Of a stretch of DNA of 64,000 nt, positions 47,701 through 58,700 are shown piece by piece; positions within the stretch are counted from its first letter, which is position 1; each line of letters starts with the position of its first letter. The stretch comes from Anseranas semipalmata (lineage: Eukaryota; Chordata; Aves; Anseriformes; Anseranatidae). The DNA lies in NCBI GenBank assembly GCA_013399115.1, contig VXAA01000923.1:457451-521450 (forward strand). Direction: 5' to 3'. The notes under the pieces are model-generated. The model had not been told where the DNA came from. It did no database searches and worked only from the letters and a program-made list of their open reading frames with translations. The position numbers and the translations under genes are program-made.

Positions 47701-48909
47701 GATTTTAATTAGTATTTTTGCTTTTGGAGATGTAACACAAAATTGCAGATTACACTAAGCATCTCTAATATTTTTCATAGCTGGAGTAGATTATTTGGCC
47801 TTGTAGTAGTCAAATAACCTTAGAATGCTTTGAGTTTGGGAGTACAATGCATGGTCTGTAAAATAATCTGTATGTTTTATTTTAAAAAGTTTTTCTTTCT
47901 TAACATCTTCTTAAATGTCTTGTCAGGTTCATGTTGTCACTGCTCCAGAAGAGTCAGCTAACAAATATTCTATACACCAAGTAAGTCTGTATGAAAAATT
48001 CTGACTTGCTGATCTCTTTATGTGGTTAAAATGTTTTGTTTTAAAGATAATATGATTAAATTAACCGGTGCAGTCTTATTTCTCTCCAGAATGCACATTA
48101 AAGAAAACACATGTGAACTAATCTCCACTCTCATAACAAACAGAAGGAAAGAATATTTACTTTGTAATGGAAATTAGTACAATGTACAGTATGGTAATAT
48201 TTTTCTTGAAGTTGAATATAAATGCTTTGAAATTTTTTCAATATTTCACTCGAATAGTTGATGTAATTTTTGAAGGCTCAGAATGTTGTGAAGTCTTACA
48301 TGTGCAACTTAATATCTTTATTGCTGTATCTTTCCCAACAAGCAAGGAAATTCATGTTAGTATACTTCTAGTTTGTTTTAGAAATCATGATATATTTATT
48401 ATTTTTTCTGCTTTTCATTTAAATTACATCCAAGTAATTGCAAAGCTGTATTTAGCAAAAGAAGGTGCTGTTTTACTATTTCAGGGCCCAGAACAGAAGA
48501 TTTAAACACATTCACAATTGTAATCACATTTATTTAAAGGGAAATTGGTAGGCTTTATTTCAAATTTGTTTCTTTTTGTTTTTCTTTGAAGGTTGTTCTT
48601 CCAATGGTGGGACATAGTATCAGGTATCCCAGTAATAAAGTTGGGCAATGGTACCATGAAAGACTTTCTAAGGATGAGCTGCAGATGTGCAAATTCAGAG
48701 TGTCTTCATTACAACTGAATATACCTGGATGCTACAGACCCATTTTGAAAAATGTTCAGAATCTGTCATATTTTTTGGAAGGTAGTGAAGAAGGAATCGA
48801 AGACAACCATCTGAATGAGTCAAAAGTATCTCTGCATATATCATTTGACCTTGATCCTTCATGTTACGCAACAGTCTGTCTGAGAGAAATAATGAAATGT
48901 GACTTTTAA
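37888..48909 (+). CDS. PUS7L: Pseudouridylate synthase PUS7-like
   Basis: PUS7L is a TruD-family pseudouridine synthase, a paralogue of PUS7, that converts uridine to pseudouridine in RNA. Eight exons join in frame: 37888-38767, 39471-39630, 41277-41472, 43110-43208, 44728-44809, 46307-46584, 47927-47980, 48592-48909. They give 2067 bases, 688 residues (human 701). The TruD signature DFSYTGIKDKKAITYQ is in exon 2, with predicted catalytic Asp329. Further conserved blocks are LKGNHFDIVVRDL (exon 3), GFVNYFGPQRFG (exon 4), EDAKGTLMMLPEFKVRE and PHSMRIFYVHAY (exon 6), and NKVGQWYH plus the C-terminal DPSCYATVCLREIMK (exon 8). The start is placed by alignment of ...DHTGFRGALKSSPGDF with the human N-terminus; it is about ten residues shorter. 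Residues about 33-110 form an Ala/Pro/Arg/Gly-rich segment encoded within the CpG island. Identification is secure; substrate RNAs are not evident from sequence. Confidence 0.96.
39471..39630 (+). CDS. PUS7L: PUS7L coding exon 2 (catalytic motif)
   Basis: Acceptor GATTGTTTCAG, donor GAGAG|GTACTA. Codes for residues 294-347 including the TruD motif GIKDKKAITYQ. Confidence 0.96.
39659..39692. repeat. Perfect 17-base tandem duplication
   Basis: AGGACATATTTTAATAT occurs twice in direct succession (39659-39675 and 39676-39692), 28 bases after the PUS7L exon 2 donor. The perfect match suggests a recent event. Confidence 0.9.
41277..41472 (+). CDS. PUS7L: PUS7L coding exon 3
   Basis: Acceptor TTTACACAG, donor GAG|GTAAAA. 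Codes for residues 347-412 (GMRIHNIRSACQHLRLGELK, NHFDIVVRDL). Confidence 0.95.
43110..43208 (+). CDS. PUS7L: PUS7L coding exon 4
   Basis: Acceptor TTCTAATTCTAG, donor ATG|GTATTT. Codes for 33 residues (TKGFVNYFGPQRFG, TDQIGLALLNEEM). Confidence 0.95.
44728..44809 (+). CDS. PUS7L: PUS7L coding exon 5
   Basis: Acceptor TTCTTTAAAG, donor ACTG|GTAAGT. Codes for residues 446-473 (VKAVKLFFTPEDTDDAVNKA, KRYFLQT). Confidence 0.94.
46307..46584 (+). CDS. PUS7L: PUS7L coding exon 6
   Basis: Acceptor TTTATATCAG, donor AAG|GTGAGT. Codes for residues 473-565 (DAKGTLMMLPEFKVREKM, SIPHSMRIFYVHAYCSKIWN), the TruD insertion-domain region. Confidence 0.96.
47927..47980 (+). CDS. PUS7L: PUS7L coding exon 7
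   Basis: A short 18-codon exon, acceptor TGTCTTGTCAG, donor CAA|GTAAGT. Codes for VHVVTAPEESANKYSIHQ, matching the human segment ending YAIHQ. Confidence 0.93.
48592..48909 (+). CDS. PUS7L: PUS7L terminal coding exon 8
   Basis: Acceptor TTTTTCTTTGAAG. Codes for residues 584-688 and TAA, including VVLPMVGHSIRYP, NKVGQWYHERLS, LNIPGCYRPILK and CYATVCLREIMKCDF. Confidence 0.96.
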   Translation, partial: VVLPMVGHSIRYPSNKVGQWYHERLSKDELQMCKFRVSSLQLNIPGCYRPILKNVQNLSYFLEGSEEGIEDNHLNESKVSLHISFDLDPSCYATVCLREIMKCDF

Positions 48910-49775
48910 GATTTCAATTAACGAAAGATTGCAGGAATATTCTAGCAATGGTGATATTTTATGTATAATGCCAAGAAAGTGAGGAAGAATCACAATTTCA
49001 AGCCAAGAACAGGAAAAATTAATAGATTGAGATTCATACTGATTGGGGGAAAAAACACCAAAATCCTAGCTCCAAAAACATTCCAAACCCAAAATGCAAA
49101 TCCTTGGATGCATTGGAATAAACAATGCAAAGCTATGTGTCATGTCAGGCAGGTTTAACAGAGCTTAAAGAAGCTGTGGGCTAGAAGCATGAATTTCATA
49201 TTTGCATAGAGGTACAACTTGCAAAGTTATATTCTGGGAACATGTTTGCAGCAAACAAATGTACTTTTCATTTCATAATCTTTTTTTTAAAAGCTGGTGT
49301 ATACTAAATGTTCGAGAATACTGAGTAGCGATTATGTCACAAGTTTGCAGCCTACAGGTATCTAACTGAAAAGCTGCCGTACTGAGGTTCAGTAAATATA
49401 TTGTGTTTTCCTTGCATTCAGGCACCAAGTGTTAAAAGGTACAAGTCCTGAATCAACAGTAACAAGTCGTCTGGCACATTATCAGACATTTGATGAATAC
49501 AACAAATTAAGTTCATGCTAATGATTCCAGGATTAAGTAGTGCATAGCTTTTTAGTTGGTGCTTATTCAAGTAAGCTCATCAAGATGAGGTATTTGATTA
49601 ATATAATTGCGAAAGCGTTTATAATAAAAACCAAACCCTGTTTTATTGTTTACAGGATGCAGATTCTATTTCTGTTTCTGTAAAGCTTTATGGTGACAAA
49701 GAATTTTTAATGGAACCATCCCTTGAAAAAAAAAATTATATTCTTTTCTTAATTAATAAAAGTTAACTGTGATAA
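48910..49775 (+). other. PUS7L: Probable PUS7L 3' UTR
   Basis: AT-rich non-coding sequence after the stop. AATAAA words at 49117-49122, 49623-49628 and 49755-49760 are candidate poly(A) signals. The last gives a UTR of about 0.86 kb and lies immediately before a CR1 insertion. Confidence 0.5.
49755..49760 (+). terminator. PUS7L: Candidate PUS7L poly(A) signal
   Basis: AATTAATAAAAGTT context, about 30 bases upstream of the CR1 boundary. Earlier signals compete. Confidence 0.35.
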
Positions 49776-49779
49776 AATA

Positions 49780-50725
49780 AATGCATTTGTGGACAAAGGA
49801 AGAACAGAGAATGTCATTTACCTGGACTTTAGCAAGGCTTTTTACACTGTCTTCCACAATATTCTTGTAAGCAAGTTAGGACATCATGTTCTAGGTGGTT
49901 GGACAAACAAGCAGATAAAAAAGTGGCTGGAGGAGGCTAGGAGAGTAGTGGTTAATGCGTCATACCCTGATTGGAGTGAAAGCTGTGGGGGACTCTTCCG
50001 GGCTTTGTGCTGTTTAACGTTTTTGTCAGTGACCTGGAGGAGGGCAAGGAGTTCACTCTCAACAAGTATGCAGGTACATGTTTGGTGCCAGCCATGTGCC
50101 CTAGCAGCCAGGACAGCCAGCAGGTTCCTGCTCTGTGTTGGCAGGGACACAGCCAATAGATCAAGGGAAGGGATATGTCTCATTTTTCAGTGCTTGTTAG
50201 ACCACATTTAAGTTCTACGCCCAGTTTTGATCCCCAGTGCAAGAAAGACATCAAAAAATGAGCGAGTTTAACAGAGGACCCCCAATCTGGTTGGGGGCCA
50301 AATACTTGCCCTTGGAGAAGAGGCTGAAGGAACTGGGTCTCTTCAGCCTGGAGAAGAGACAGCTTTGGGGGGTGTGGAGAACCAACAGCAGCTCCCCAGG
50401 ACCTGTGGGGAGGTTAGCAAGAAGATGGAGCCAGGCTTCACAGTGGTGCATGGCAGGAGAACAGGAGAGACAATAGGCATAAACTGAAATGAGAGGTTCA
50501 GACTGGTTATAAGGAAATACTTTTTTCCCCATGAGGATGGTGAGGCAGTGGAACAGGCTGCCCAGACAGGCTGTACGTTCTCCATCTGAGGAAGTTTCCA
50601 AGACCCCACTGAAAAAAGCTCAGAGCAAGGTGGTCTGATCTGAGAGGCAACCCTGCTTTGTGGAGGCGGTTGGACTAAAGACCAGAGATCCCCTCCAGCC
50701 TGAATCGCTCTGTTATCCTAAGCAG
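49780..50725 (+). mobile_element. 5'-truncated CR1 LINE with reverse transcriptase remnant
   Basis: The frame at 49789 reads IYLDFSKAFYTVFHNILVSK, the CR1 reverse transcriptase motif-A region (normally ..FDTV; the Asp is Tyr here). The reading frame breaks before the usual downstream RT region. Continuing 3', the element shows the CR1 3' region: CTTGGAGAAGAGGCTGAAGG, CTCTTCAGCCTGGAGAAGAG, GATGGTGAGGCAGTGGAACA, GCGGTTGGACTAAAGACC. It is a dead copy. The 140-residue open frame and antisense frames here are repeat-derived, not genes. Confidence 0.92.
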
Positions 50726-53545
50726 AGTATTGCGAGTGTTTATTCAAGCTGTAGATGGCAGTATGACTTAAAAGTAAAATGGAAAAGTCTACCCATTTTT
50801 ACTGAGAGAATTAATAACATATATTGAATTCTGTTTATGGCATCAGTCTTTCAGTTGTTGGTAACAGCTGAGCAAGATAAATCTCCCAAGGTTGATAAAC
50901 TATTTATGCCACTTTTATAGAAATATAACTCCCATGATTTCAGTGCTTGTATAAAATTGTGTAGCGATGACGGATCCAGATATTTCACAGCCTTAAATAA
51001 GAGGATTACTCTGTAAGTCTGTGTAAGTAATTCAAAATTTGACCCTTAGCTTTTGTATGGGAAAACAGACTGTCATGCAAACAATAGCTACAGAGCTACT
51101 GTAGGCGACTTACAATGTTTGCTCTATTACAGTGCTTACTTTACACCTCAGGTTTATGGTATGCAGCCAAACCAACTGAAAAATCCATTTCCCTGCCATG
51201 ACCCATCTGAGACAGCTTTGTTCCTGTCTTTGCTTTTCAGTATCACCTCTTCTGTCTTCCACCTGCCCTTAAAAATACCCCTCTTCTGGAAAATTATTTA
51301 TAACCCAACTCATTTTGGTACAGCACTGCTCAAAAAGAGTTGTCCTGTCACCACTGACATGGGAAAGTGCTACAATGCAGACAAGATGCTGCATGCAGTT
51401 ACAACAAACAGAAGAAATAAATTAGCACTGAAGTTCCATTTAGACTACTGTGGTCTTCTTCCATGTGGCTCGAAACAGCCTTGAAAACCATCTCATCACA
51501 AATGAGATTTGAATACATAGCATTAAAAGCTGATCCTTGATTTGGAAAGATGCAAAAGGTCAAATTAAAACATTTTTGACTGAAAGGCATGCTATTTTAA
51601 AATAAAAGATCAGAAGATGGTGTTAGCAGAGCTCCTCTATAATCATTTTAGGCTCATTTGTCAGTACTTCTATTGAACACTGCAAGGGCTAATCTTCTTA
51701 AGCAAATCATTCTTTCAGCAACTTTAAGGTGAAAGAGCTAATTATGTGTGTCCATGGGTTAAATTCCTATAATATAAACGTTCTACTAGGGAAAAGTCAG
51801 GTTAGCTATTAGAGTGTTTATATGGTAAACATCCTGCTTATTTCAGTGGGCATTTATTTTTTATTCATTCTCTTAATCTTAGCAGCTATTTTGCAGGATT
51901 ACGAGCTGTTGAATTCAGGGAGTTTTGTATAATGCAGTACTCAGCTTTTTAAGTCTAACCTACATAAGCAAAACAGCTGTGCCCCTGCATTTAGAAAAGA
52001 AGATAATCGCTGTGCACTGATCTGAGTTTAAGAAAAAAATTGATGTCTTAGTCATCTCTCATTTTACTAAGTACGTCTATTGCTACCATCCTTTTCTGAT
52101 GAGCCTTAAAGCATTTTGCTAATGCTAATGAAGACAGGTCTCTGGTTCTGTTTCTAACAAAGGGGTTTTGAGTTCAATAGCCAGTTGATTTTTTCAGTGT
52201 AGGTGATAGATAATGAATTGGGCATTTGAATAGGAAAAATGCAAATGTTCTTAATCTGTGAAATCCATTACTTTTAATTCATTAAAAATTTGATAACTAG
52301 TATTATCCTCAATAAGAATGTACAAATTTTCAGACCTTTCAGAATGAGATGGGTTAAAATTACATTCCCATCATAAAGGCAGTTAGAAGCCAGGTAGCTA
52401 TGTGATTATTGGGCCAGCTCACTCATACAGCCCCATTAACTCCTCTCTTAGTGTTGGTGCCTGTCAGCTAGTGATTTGACCTCTCACACCCAGCTGATGA
52501 GCACAAAGCTCCTTTCCTTTCCCTTGTAGAACTTCTGCCCATAATAAAAGCTTAAGGAACCAAGACAAGAAACTATTAACACTTTCCTTTCTCTCAGTCC
52601 CCAGTCATGCCTTCCAGCGCATTGATTCCTTTTAGAGGAAATGAAACCAGAAAGTGAGCTCCAGCTGCATGCCAAGCACACTCTACATTCAAATAGAGGA
52701 ACAAAGGTCCAAACCAGAGGTTGATAATCTGAACAGCTGCAAACCCTATACGTGGGTGTGTTCTGTGGTGGAGCCTAGATGACATTTAGTCCAAAGTAAA
52801 ACCACTGAACCACATATTGTGTAGGTGCAGGGACATCAAGATGTTCATCTGCTTCTGTCACACCAGATAGCTTGCTCATGTGACATTATCTGAGAACGTC
52901 ATGTTTGCAAGGAAGGCAGAATCAATCAAGTCATGTTTGCAGCACCTGAAGTTACTTCATTCTGCTCAGTAGAAGTCAGAATCTTGTATTACGGCAGTTC
53001 AAATGTGTTTTCAGCTTATACACCAGTGCTCCTACCTGTCTAGAACAGTGAGATTTTTAATTAGCTTTAGAAATGACCGATTTAAAAATAAATAAATAAA
53101 TAAATATTTCTGTCTTTCAGAACATTCCTGCCATTAAAAACCCAAGACCAGCCCCAACCCTCGCAAAAGGAACTTCTTCATCTTTTTACCTTCACACCTC
53201 TATTGAAATGATTAATATAAGCCAAATTTCAGAACTCTGCAGAAAAAGAACTGTAATAATACACAACCAAACCATTCACTTGCGAAAGCACAAGAGGAAC
53301 CATTTAGTCATTTTGTATTGATATATAGAAATAAATATGTAGAATTAAACTGAATTTGGATTTAGAGCCATACAGCTGCAATGGTTTGGATCAGTGCTCA
53401 GTCTTGTACCTTACCTGGTCTACAACTGTTCCTGTAAGTGTACATGTAGGAAAGAATAAAGCAAGGGAAACATTTATGATACTTATCCTACAACCATTTT
53501 CACCTCAATTTCCTGAGCCTGAGTGGTTTTGTTATTTAATAACTC
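50726..53545. other. Intergenic region, no gene recognised
   Basis: AT-rich. A 143-residue open frame at 51053-51484 (+) has no recognisable motif, no splice context and no similarity I know. It also contains an (AAAT)n repeat near 53086-53104. Confidence 0.5.
53086..53104. repeat. (AAAT)n microsatellite
   Basis: Four to five AAAT units in tandem. Confidence 0.85.
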
Positions 53546-53549
53546 TCAG

Positions 53550-54775
53550 TGGATTTCTTTCCCAAGTATTTGTCCAGTCTTCCCTTGAATATATTCAACC
53601 TCAAAGCTCCATGTTTGCTACCTGTTGTGTGAAGAATCGCCTTTCTTTTTTTTTTTTTAGCCTGCCTCCTTCTGACTTCATTTGATGGTCCTTGGCTCTT
53701 GTATTTCAATACAATGGATAGTGAAGAGTTCATCCCTATCCATCCTTTTGATCCTTTTGGTACCAGCAGTTTATATGCCTCTACTGTATCCCCGAAATGA
53801 ATTGTGTACCACAACTAAGCCACTGCGCAGACTCTGCTCCTATGGAAGCTACTCCATACTTGTCACACTTGCTGTCCTTCTGTGAACTTTTCCCATTTTT
53901 TAATATACCATTTTGGAGATGAGGGATCTGGAATTGCACACAGTTCTGTATTCATTTCTACACTGACTTAGTGATGCTTGTTTTGTCCTGTACCTGTCCT
54001 ACCCAGAGAAGCTGTGGATGTCCCATCCCTGGAAGTATTCAATGCCAGCTTGGATGGGGCTTTGAGCAACCTGGTCTAGTGGGAGGTGTCCCTCCCCATG
54101 GCAGGGGGGTTAGAATCATATGATCTTTAAGGTGCCTTCCAACCCAAAGCATTCTATGATTCTATGATTCTACCTCTCCTAGTATGCAATTGGCTTTTTG
54201 ACACACTAGTAGCTATCACAATCCCAAGATTTCACCTTGGAGTCAGGTGAAAGCCCGTTATTTTGTGTGTGAAGTTGGGATTGGTTTTGTCTGCATGAGT
54301 CACTTTACATGTGTCTACACTTCAAATTTCATCTGCTGTTGTATTCCCCCTGTCATTAGGCTTGTAAAAAAAATTCTGCAGTTCTTCACACTCTACCCTT
54401 ATCTTTGTTATTCTGAGTAACTCAGCATCTTCATCACTGTCAGTCACCTCCATGCTCCACCTGTCAATGCACCCACTGAACTGCATTCCAGGGCCCTCTG
54501 TCTTATGCAGAGACTGCTTAAAGGTGCTTGGTGATGGGCTTTGTCAAGTACCTTCTGGGAGCTCAAGTGCACCATCCCAACTGCAGCAGGCATTTCCATG
54601 CAGCTCTTAACCCTGCCACTGAACTCCAAGAGGGTTGTAAGGCAATGCTTTACAGAAGCCATGTCAGTTTTTCCCAAGTAGATCATAATTATTCAAGTGT
54701 CCACTACTTCTATCCTGTGATAGATTTGCCTGTTACAGGTCTCTGGCTTATAGGCTTGTATTTCCTCTCATTTTT
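53550..54775 (-). mobile_element. Old CR1/L3-like LINE fragment, antisense, interrupted by a younger CR1
   Basis: The plus strand reads like the reverse of an ancient CR1/L3-type LINE: GTTGTGTGAAGAATCGCCTTTC, TATGGAAGCTACTCCATACTTG, GGAATTGCACACAGTTCTGTATT, then after the nested insertion CAATTGGCTTTTTGACAC, TTGGGATTGGTTTTGTCTGCAT, CAAATTTCATCTGCTG, GATGGGCTTTGTCAAGTACC, AGAAGCCATGTCAG. It is well diverged, with parts deleted. Open frames on both strands here belong to this relic. Confidence 0.72.
54002..54170 (+). mobile_element. Younger CR1 tail nested in the older LINE
   Basis: CR1 3' end on the plus strand: AGAGAAGCTGTGGATGTCCC, GGATGGGGCTTTGAGCAACC, AAGGTGCCTTCCAACCCAAA, ending in ATTCTATGATTCTATGATTC. 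It is flanked by TACCTGTCCTA (53991-54001) and TACCTCTCCTA (54171-54181), a 10-of-11 direct repeat that looks like a target-site duplication. Confidence 0.85.
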
Positions 54776-55370
54776 TTTTATTTCCTTCGCACAATATATA
54801 ATTAACAGTTATATAATTAAATAGCTTAGATTTCTGCTATATCATTAAATAACTGCATAAAATGCATATTGTAGTTACCAGTAACCAAAGTCAAGTTGAA
54901 GAGGGCATGCCATGTTACAGTATTTTAAAATGCTCATGGGATTTGACTGATTGGGAGTGTAGATAATACCTAAGGACTGCTGAAAACTCTTTTGAGCCAA
55001 GGAGAAATAATCAACACTTACCAGCAACACCACAGAGTCACAGGCTGCGTGCCTGTAATGCAGTCCAACAAAAAAATCAAACACTTGACCCGCAGCCAGC
55101 ACCCCACTGGCACAATGCATGCACCCCTTCCTCCACACAGGCTGAGATGACGGGAAAGGCGATGCCTACCTCCACCCTAACCTGCCAGAGGGTTCATCAG
55201 ATGCTGTAAAGCCAGGCATTTCTGCTCAATTCATCAGCATCTTTCCTGGGATGCCTAGCGCAGCTAGAAGGCAGCAAAAAGGTATGATTTTTTTCCTCTG
55301 AGAAAGGGGTTTCAGAAAGGAGGCAAGGAGATCTTGTGCTAGCAGTAACGACATGCTCCTGATTCATTCC
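54776..55370. other. Intergenic, no gene recognised
   Basis: AT-rich, turning GC-richer toward 55370. No motif or repeat recognised. Confidence 0.45.
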
Positions 55371-55374
55371 TGAA

Positions 55375-55740
55375 TCTGTCCAGGCCCTGAGGGCCCCCAC
55401 AGCCTGGACTGTTCCTGACCCCCTCCCCTGGTGCCTCCCCCACCTGCCCAGGCCCAGGCCCCCACATCAGCCCTGGGGCCATCAGCCCCTGTCCCAGTGA
55501 GGCCGCAGCAGGGCCAGGCCCCAGCTCCTCCCAAGCCCTGCCTGGGCTGGCCATGGGCCCCACTCAGCTGGGCCCACCAGTGGGCCTGTGGCCTGGCACT
55601 GTCCACAGTTGCCCAGTGCAAGGGGCTGGGGCTGCCCCAGTGCCCCTCGCTGCCTGGCCTCTGGCAGGGGTGGGACAGGCTCTGACAGACCCCGTGGGCA
55701 GCCCCCACTGGCATGGCCGCCTGACAGAGCCACAGCATCA
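55375..55740. other. GC-rich, CpG-poor low-complexity block
   Basis: About 365 bases dominated by GGCCC, CAGGCC and GGGGCTGGGGCTGCCCCAG-like words, abruptly different from its AT-rich flanks. CpG is scarce despite the high G+C, which argues against an unmethylated promoter island and for a methylated, decayed repeat. Overlapping long open frames on both strands come from composition. Family not recognised. Confidence 0.55.
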
Positions 55741-58700
55741 CCTCCCTTACAGAGCGTAAAAGGCACATGCTGCAGACAGACCACAGAATTTCCACCAGCT
55801 TCCTTCATAAAACTACTTTCTTTTACACCTTGCAAATAATGGTTGTTAGCTAAATGGTTGCCAAATCATTAAACTGAGTTACTCAGAAAAATCTTGGAAA
55901 ACTACAGGGCAGAGTTCACTAGCTTGCACCATCTGTAAGCCCTGGCTAGACTCCTGATACAGATAGTGCTTATCACCTATGAGCGTGTCCAAGGCAAAGA
56001 GTAGATTTCTGTTTAACAACATTTTCACATAAGCACACACTCAGGCATTTTAGCAATGCCTCAAGCAGCCCATCAGTTGCTTATCCTCCCAGAATAGCAC
56101 ATGATATATGTTATAATGTTACTGTAAATGAGCTCTAGCCTACCTGCTTTCCCCAAGGAGAAATAAACTCAACAATATACTTCATCAAATTAAAAGTTCT
56201 CTCAAAGACAGAGAATTCTCCACCTCTCTTTTTCTCAGTCTGCCTCCCAGGCCGGGCTGGGTGAGTGTGTCTCAGGGTGGATAAAACAATACAAGCTCAG
56301 GTCCTCTGTTGCCTAGGTGGATTTTGGGGTGGATGCTTTCCACAGCCGATCTGAGGGTGATGAGGAGATGATTTTGGAGGCTGGGATGACTGTCCTATCA
56401 GAAGGGGCTACTGATAAGATTGATACGCTGCAGAATCGTGTTGGGAAAGGCAGGAATGGTGGGAGAGAGATGGCCTAAGAAGGAAGCAGCTCTTCTAAAA
56501 GAGTGGTGTCAAGAAGTGAAGAATATGGGAAGAGAAAGTCAGTAAGACAGTAAGACAATTAGATCTGCTTGGGTAAATTGGCATAGCCCCATTTAACTCA
56601 ATATTTCTCTGCACACATACATGAGGTCAGAGTCTGGCTTGTAGTGACCTACTATTGTTTTTGCTTGAAAGAAGGAAACCAGCTTCTGAAACAGCAGTTG
56701 TGTTAAAAGCTGGTACAGCAGAGTAATGGAATCAATTAAAAAAAAAAAAAAAGGGCAGCAGGGATAACCACTGGAAACATTGGGTGATGTGGAAACTAAA
56801 TGCCTATTGTCTTGATCTGATGCTGCCTTGCAATTTATGGGGGCGTTTGCCCCTATTCCAAAACAGACAAGATCAGAGAGTTTTGCATCAGTGTCACAGA
56901 AGGGTGAGTGACCATGCGCATCTGAAATGTGCTTGTGGGCACAGGGGTGGTTGGCTGCAATCAGTTTAGGTCAGATCCTTGTCCTCTCAACTGACAGGAG
57001 CCAGTTGAGATACTACAGAGAATATATAGTACAGAGGGGTGTGGGCTGTCAAGGACCATGGTGGTTAAAGAGGCAGTTTAAAATAAAAGACAATCTAATG
57101 GAGAAAAAGCATGAGTTTGGTCTATCTCACTGTAAGTTTAGCTTCAGTGGGATTATAATATTGCCAACTTCAAATGGACACTAATATTTTATTTTATGCC
57201 ACTTGTTTTCAAAAGAAGCCAAAGATTGTGTGCCACTGTTAATTTATAGCTGCTCTTTTAGTACTTTTTAATCAGTAAACAGGAGAAAAAGATTATTATC
57301 ACAGCCTTTCCCCTTCTCTCCTGCATGGTATTTTACTTTCTTATATTTAATCCTGAGTTCTTCATTTCACCTTCCACCTTTCCTCTCTCTTACATGCTGA
57401 GAAGTGTCTTCACTGCAGGAGGCAGCAAATACCTTGTGCCCTTCTAAGCTAAAAATGTGACCTGTTAGTACTAACCATTCCAGTCAAAGAACCTGCCACG
57501 CTCCTTCAGCATCCATCCATGCCTACCCCCGCCTGTGGACTGCCATTCAGCTTCCTTGGTATCCCTTTCCCATCTCTCTGGTGTGGAAAGAGCTGTGTAG
57601 AGTAAAACTGCAGGACAGAGGTTCAATTTTGCAGTAGGGACATAGGTTCAGAAAGTTACTGCCTCATTTTCTTACTGAGCTCAGCCCTTCAACCCTTGAG
57701 AGCTCTCCAATCCTGGCTCAAGAGTGTCAGACAGAGAAGGGGGAGACCCAGCAGCGTCCAGAGCTTGTCCTCCTTGAATTTATGCAACAAAGACCTTAAC
57801 AAACATGAAAAATAAGATTGCAGAAGGCTGGCGTGGTGGCTTTGGCAAAGCAGCTGGCCTACAGGTGATATTTGCTTTTTCTTGTAGGACCTTTTTGATG
57901 CTGATTGTGTTGAGGAACCGTGAAGTGATTTGTCATCTTCAAAGGACAGGTTTGTCTTGAGTGCTTTTAAGGCTTAGTTGAGCAAACAGATGAAGTGTTA
58001 TTCCTAAAATGAAGTAAAAAGTGGCACTCTGTTCAGAATATAAAATATTCTAATGAATTGAAAAATGAGAATCAGGTGAATGTGAAAACTTTTCATCCTT
58101 GAAAGCTTCTTCCTCCTGCCCCATATATTAAAGCAATGCAGATGTGGAAGGTAAATCCCTTACTGTGTGGGAGAACTATGTTTTATGCTGTGGCCTCTTA
58201 AGCTAACATCAGGAAATAATATAAAAAATATATCAAAGATCTTTCTTTTGTGACATACAATCTTTGCTTTTTAACATAATTTTCTTCCAGTGTTACAATG
58301 CTGAAAAAGAATACATGAAAAGAACAGATTAACATTTCTACTGTCAGAACTTCAGCTGCCTTCTGAACCACTGGTATTTACTAGCCCCTTTTATGTTCTC
58401 CATAGTAATATATGAGCAATTTGCTGTGTCTTCTAACATTCTTGTTTTCAGACAGACACATTGTGCAGGTGAAACAACAATTCATAACTCAGTTTATTAT
58501 CAGCATAATTGTCCATCCAAGGTAAAAACATCACAAGAAATCTGATTCTAGGCTTTAAATTGCTTTTAGGCATTAAACAGTAGATTTCCAGACTGTCATA
58601 TTTTTAATGAGTAAAGAATAAAACAGCATATTGTGCTGAGGTTCTTGATGAAAGACAATCATATGGCTGTATAGGAATGCTGAGTTAAAATCAGAGCCAG

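Noticed and set aside
50251..50609. Minus-strand open frames of 88-116 codons
   Set aside because: Antisense of the CR1 3' region.
51053..51484. 143-codon plus-strand open frame
   Set aside because: No recognisable motif, no upstream promoter or splice context; within chance for AT-moderate intergenic DNA.
55364..55839. Open frames up to 143 codons on both strands
   Set aside because: Explained by stop-poor GC-rich low-complexity sequence.
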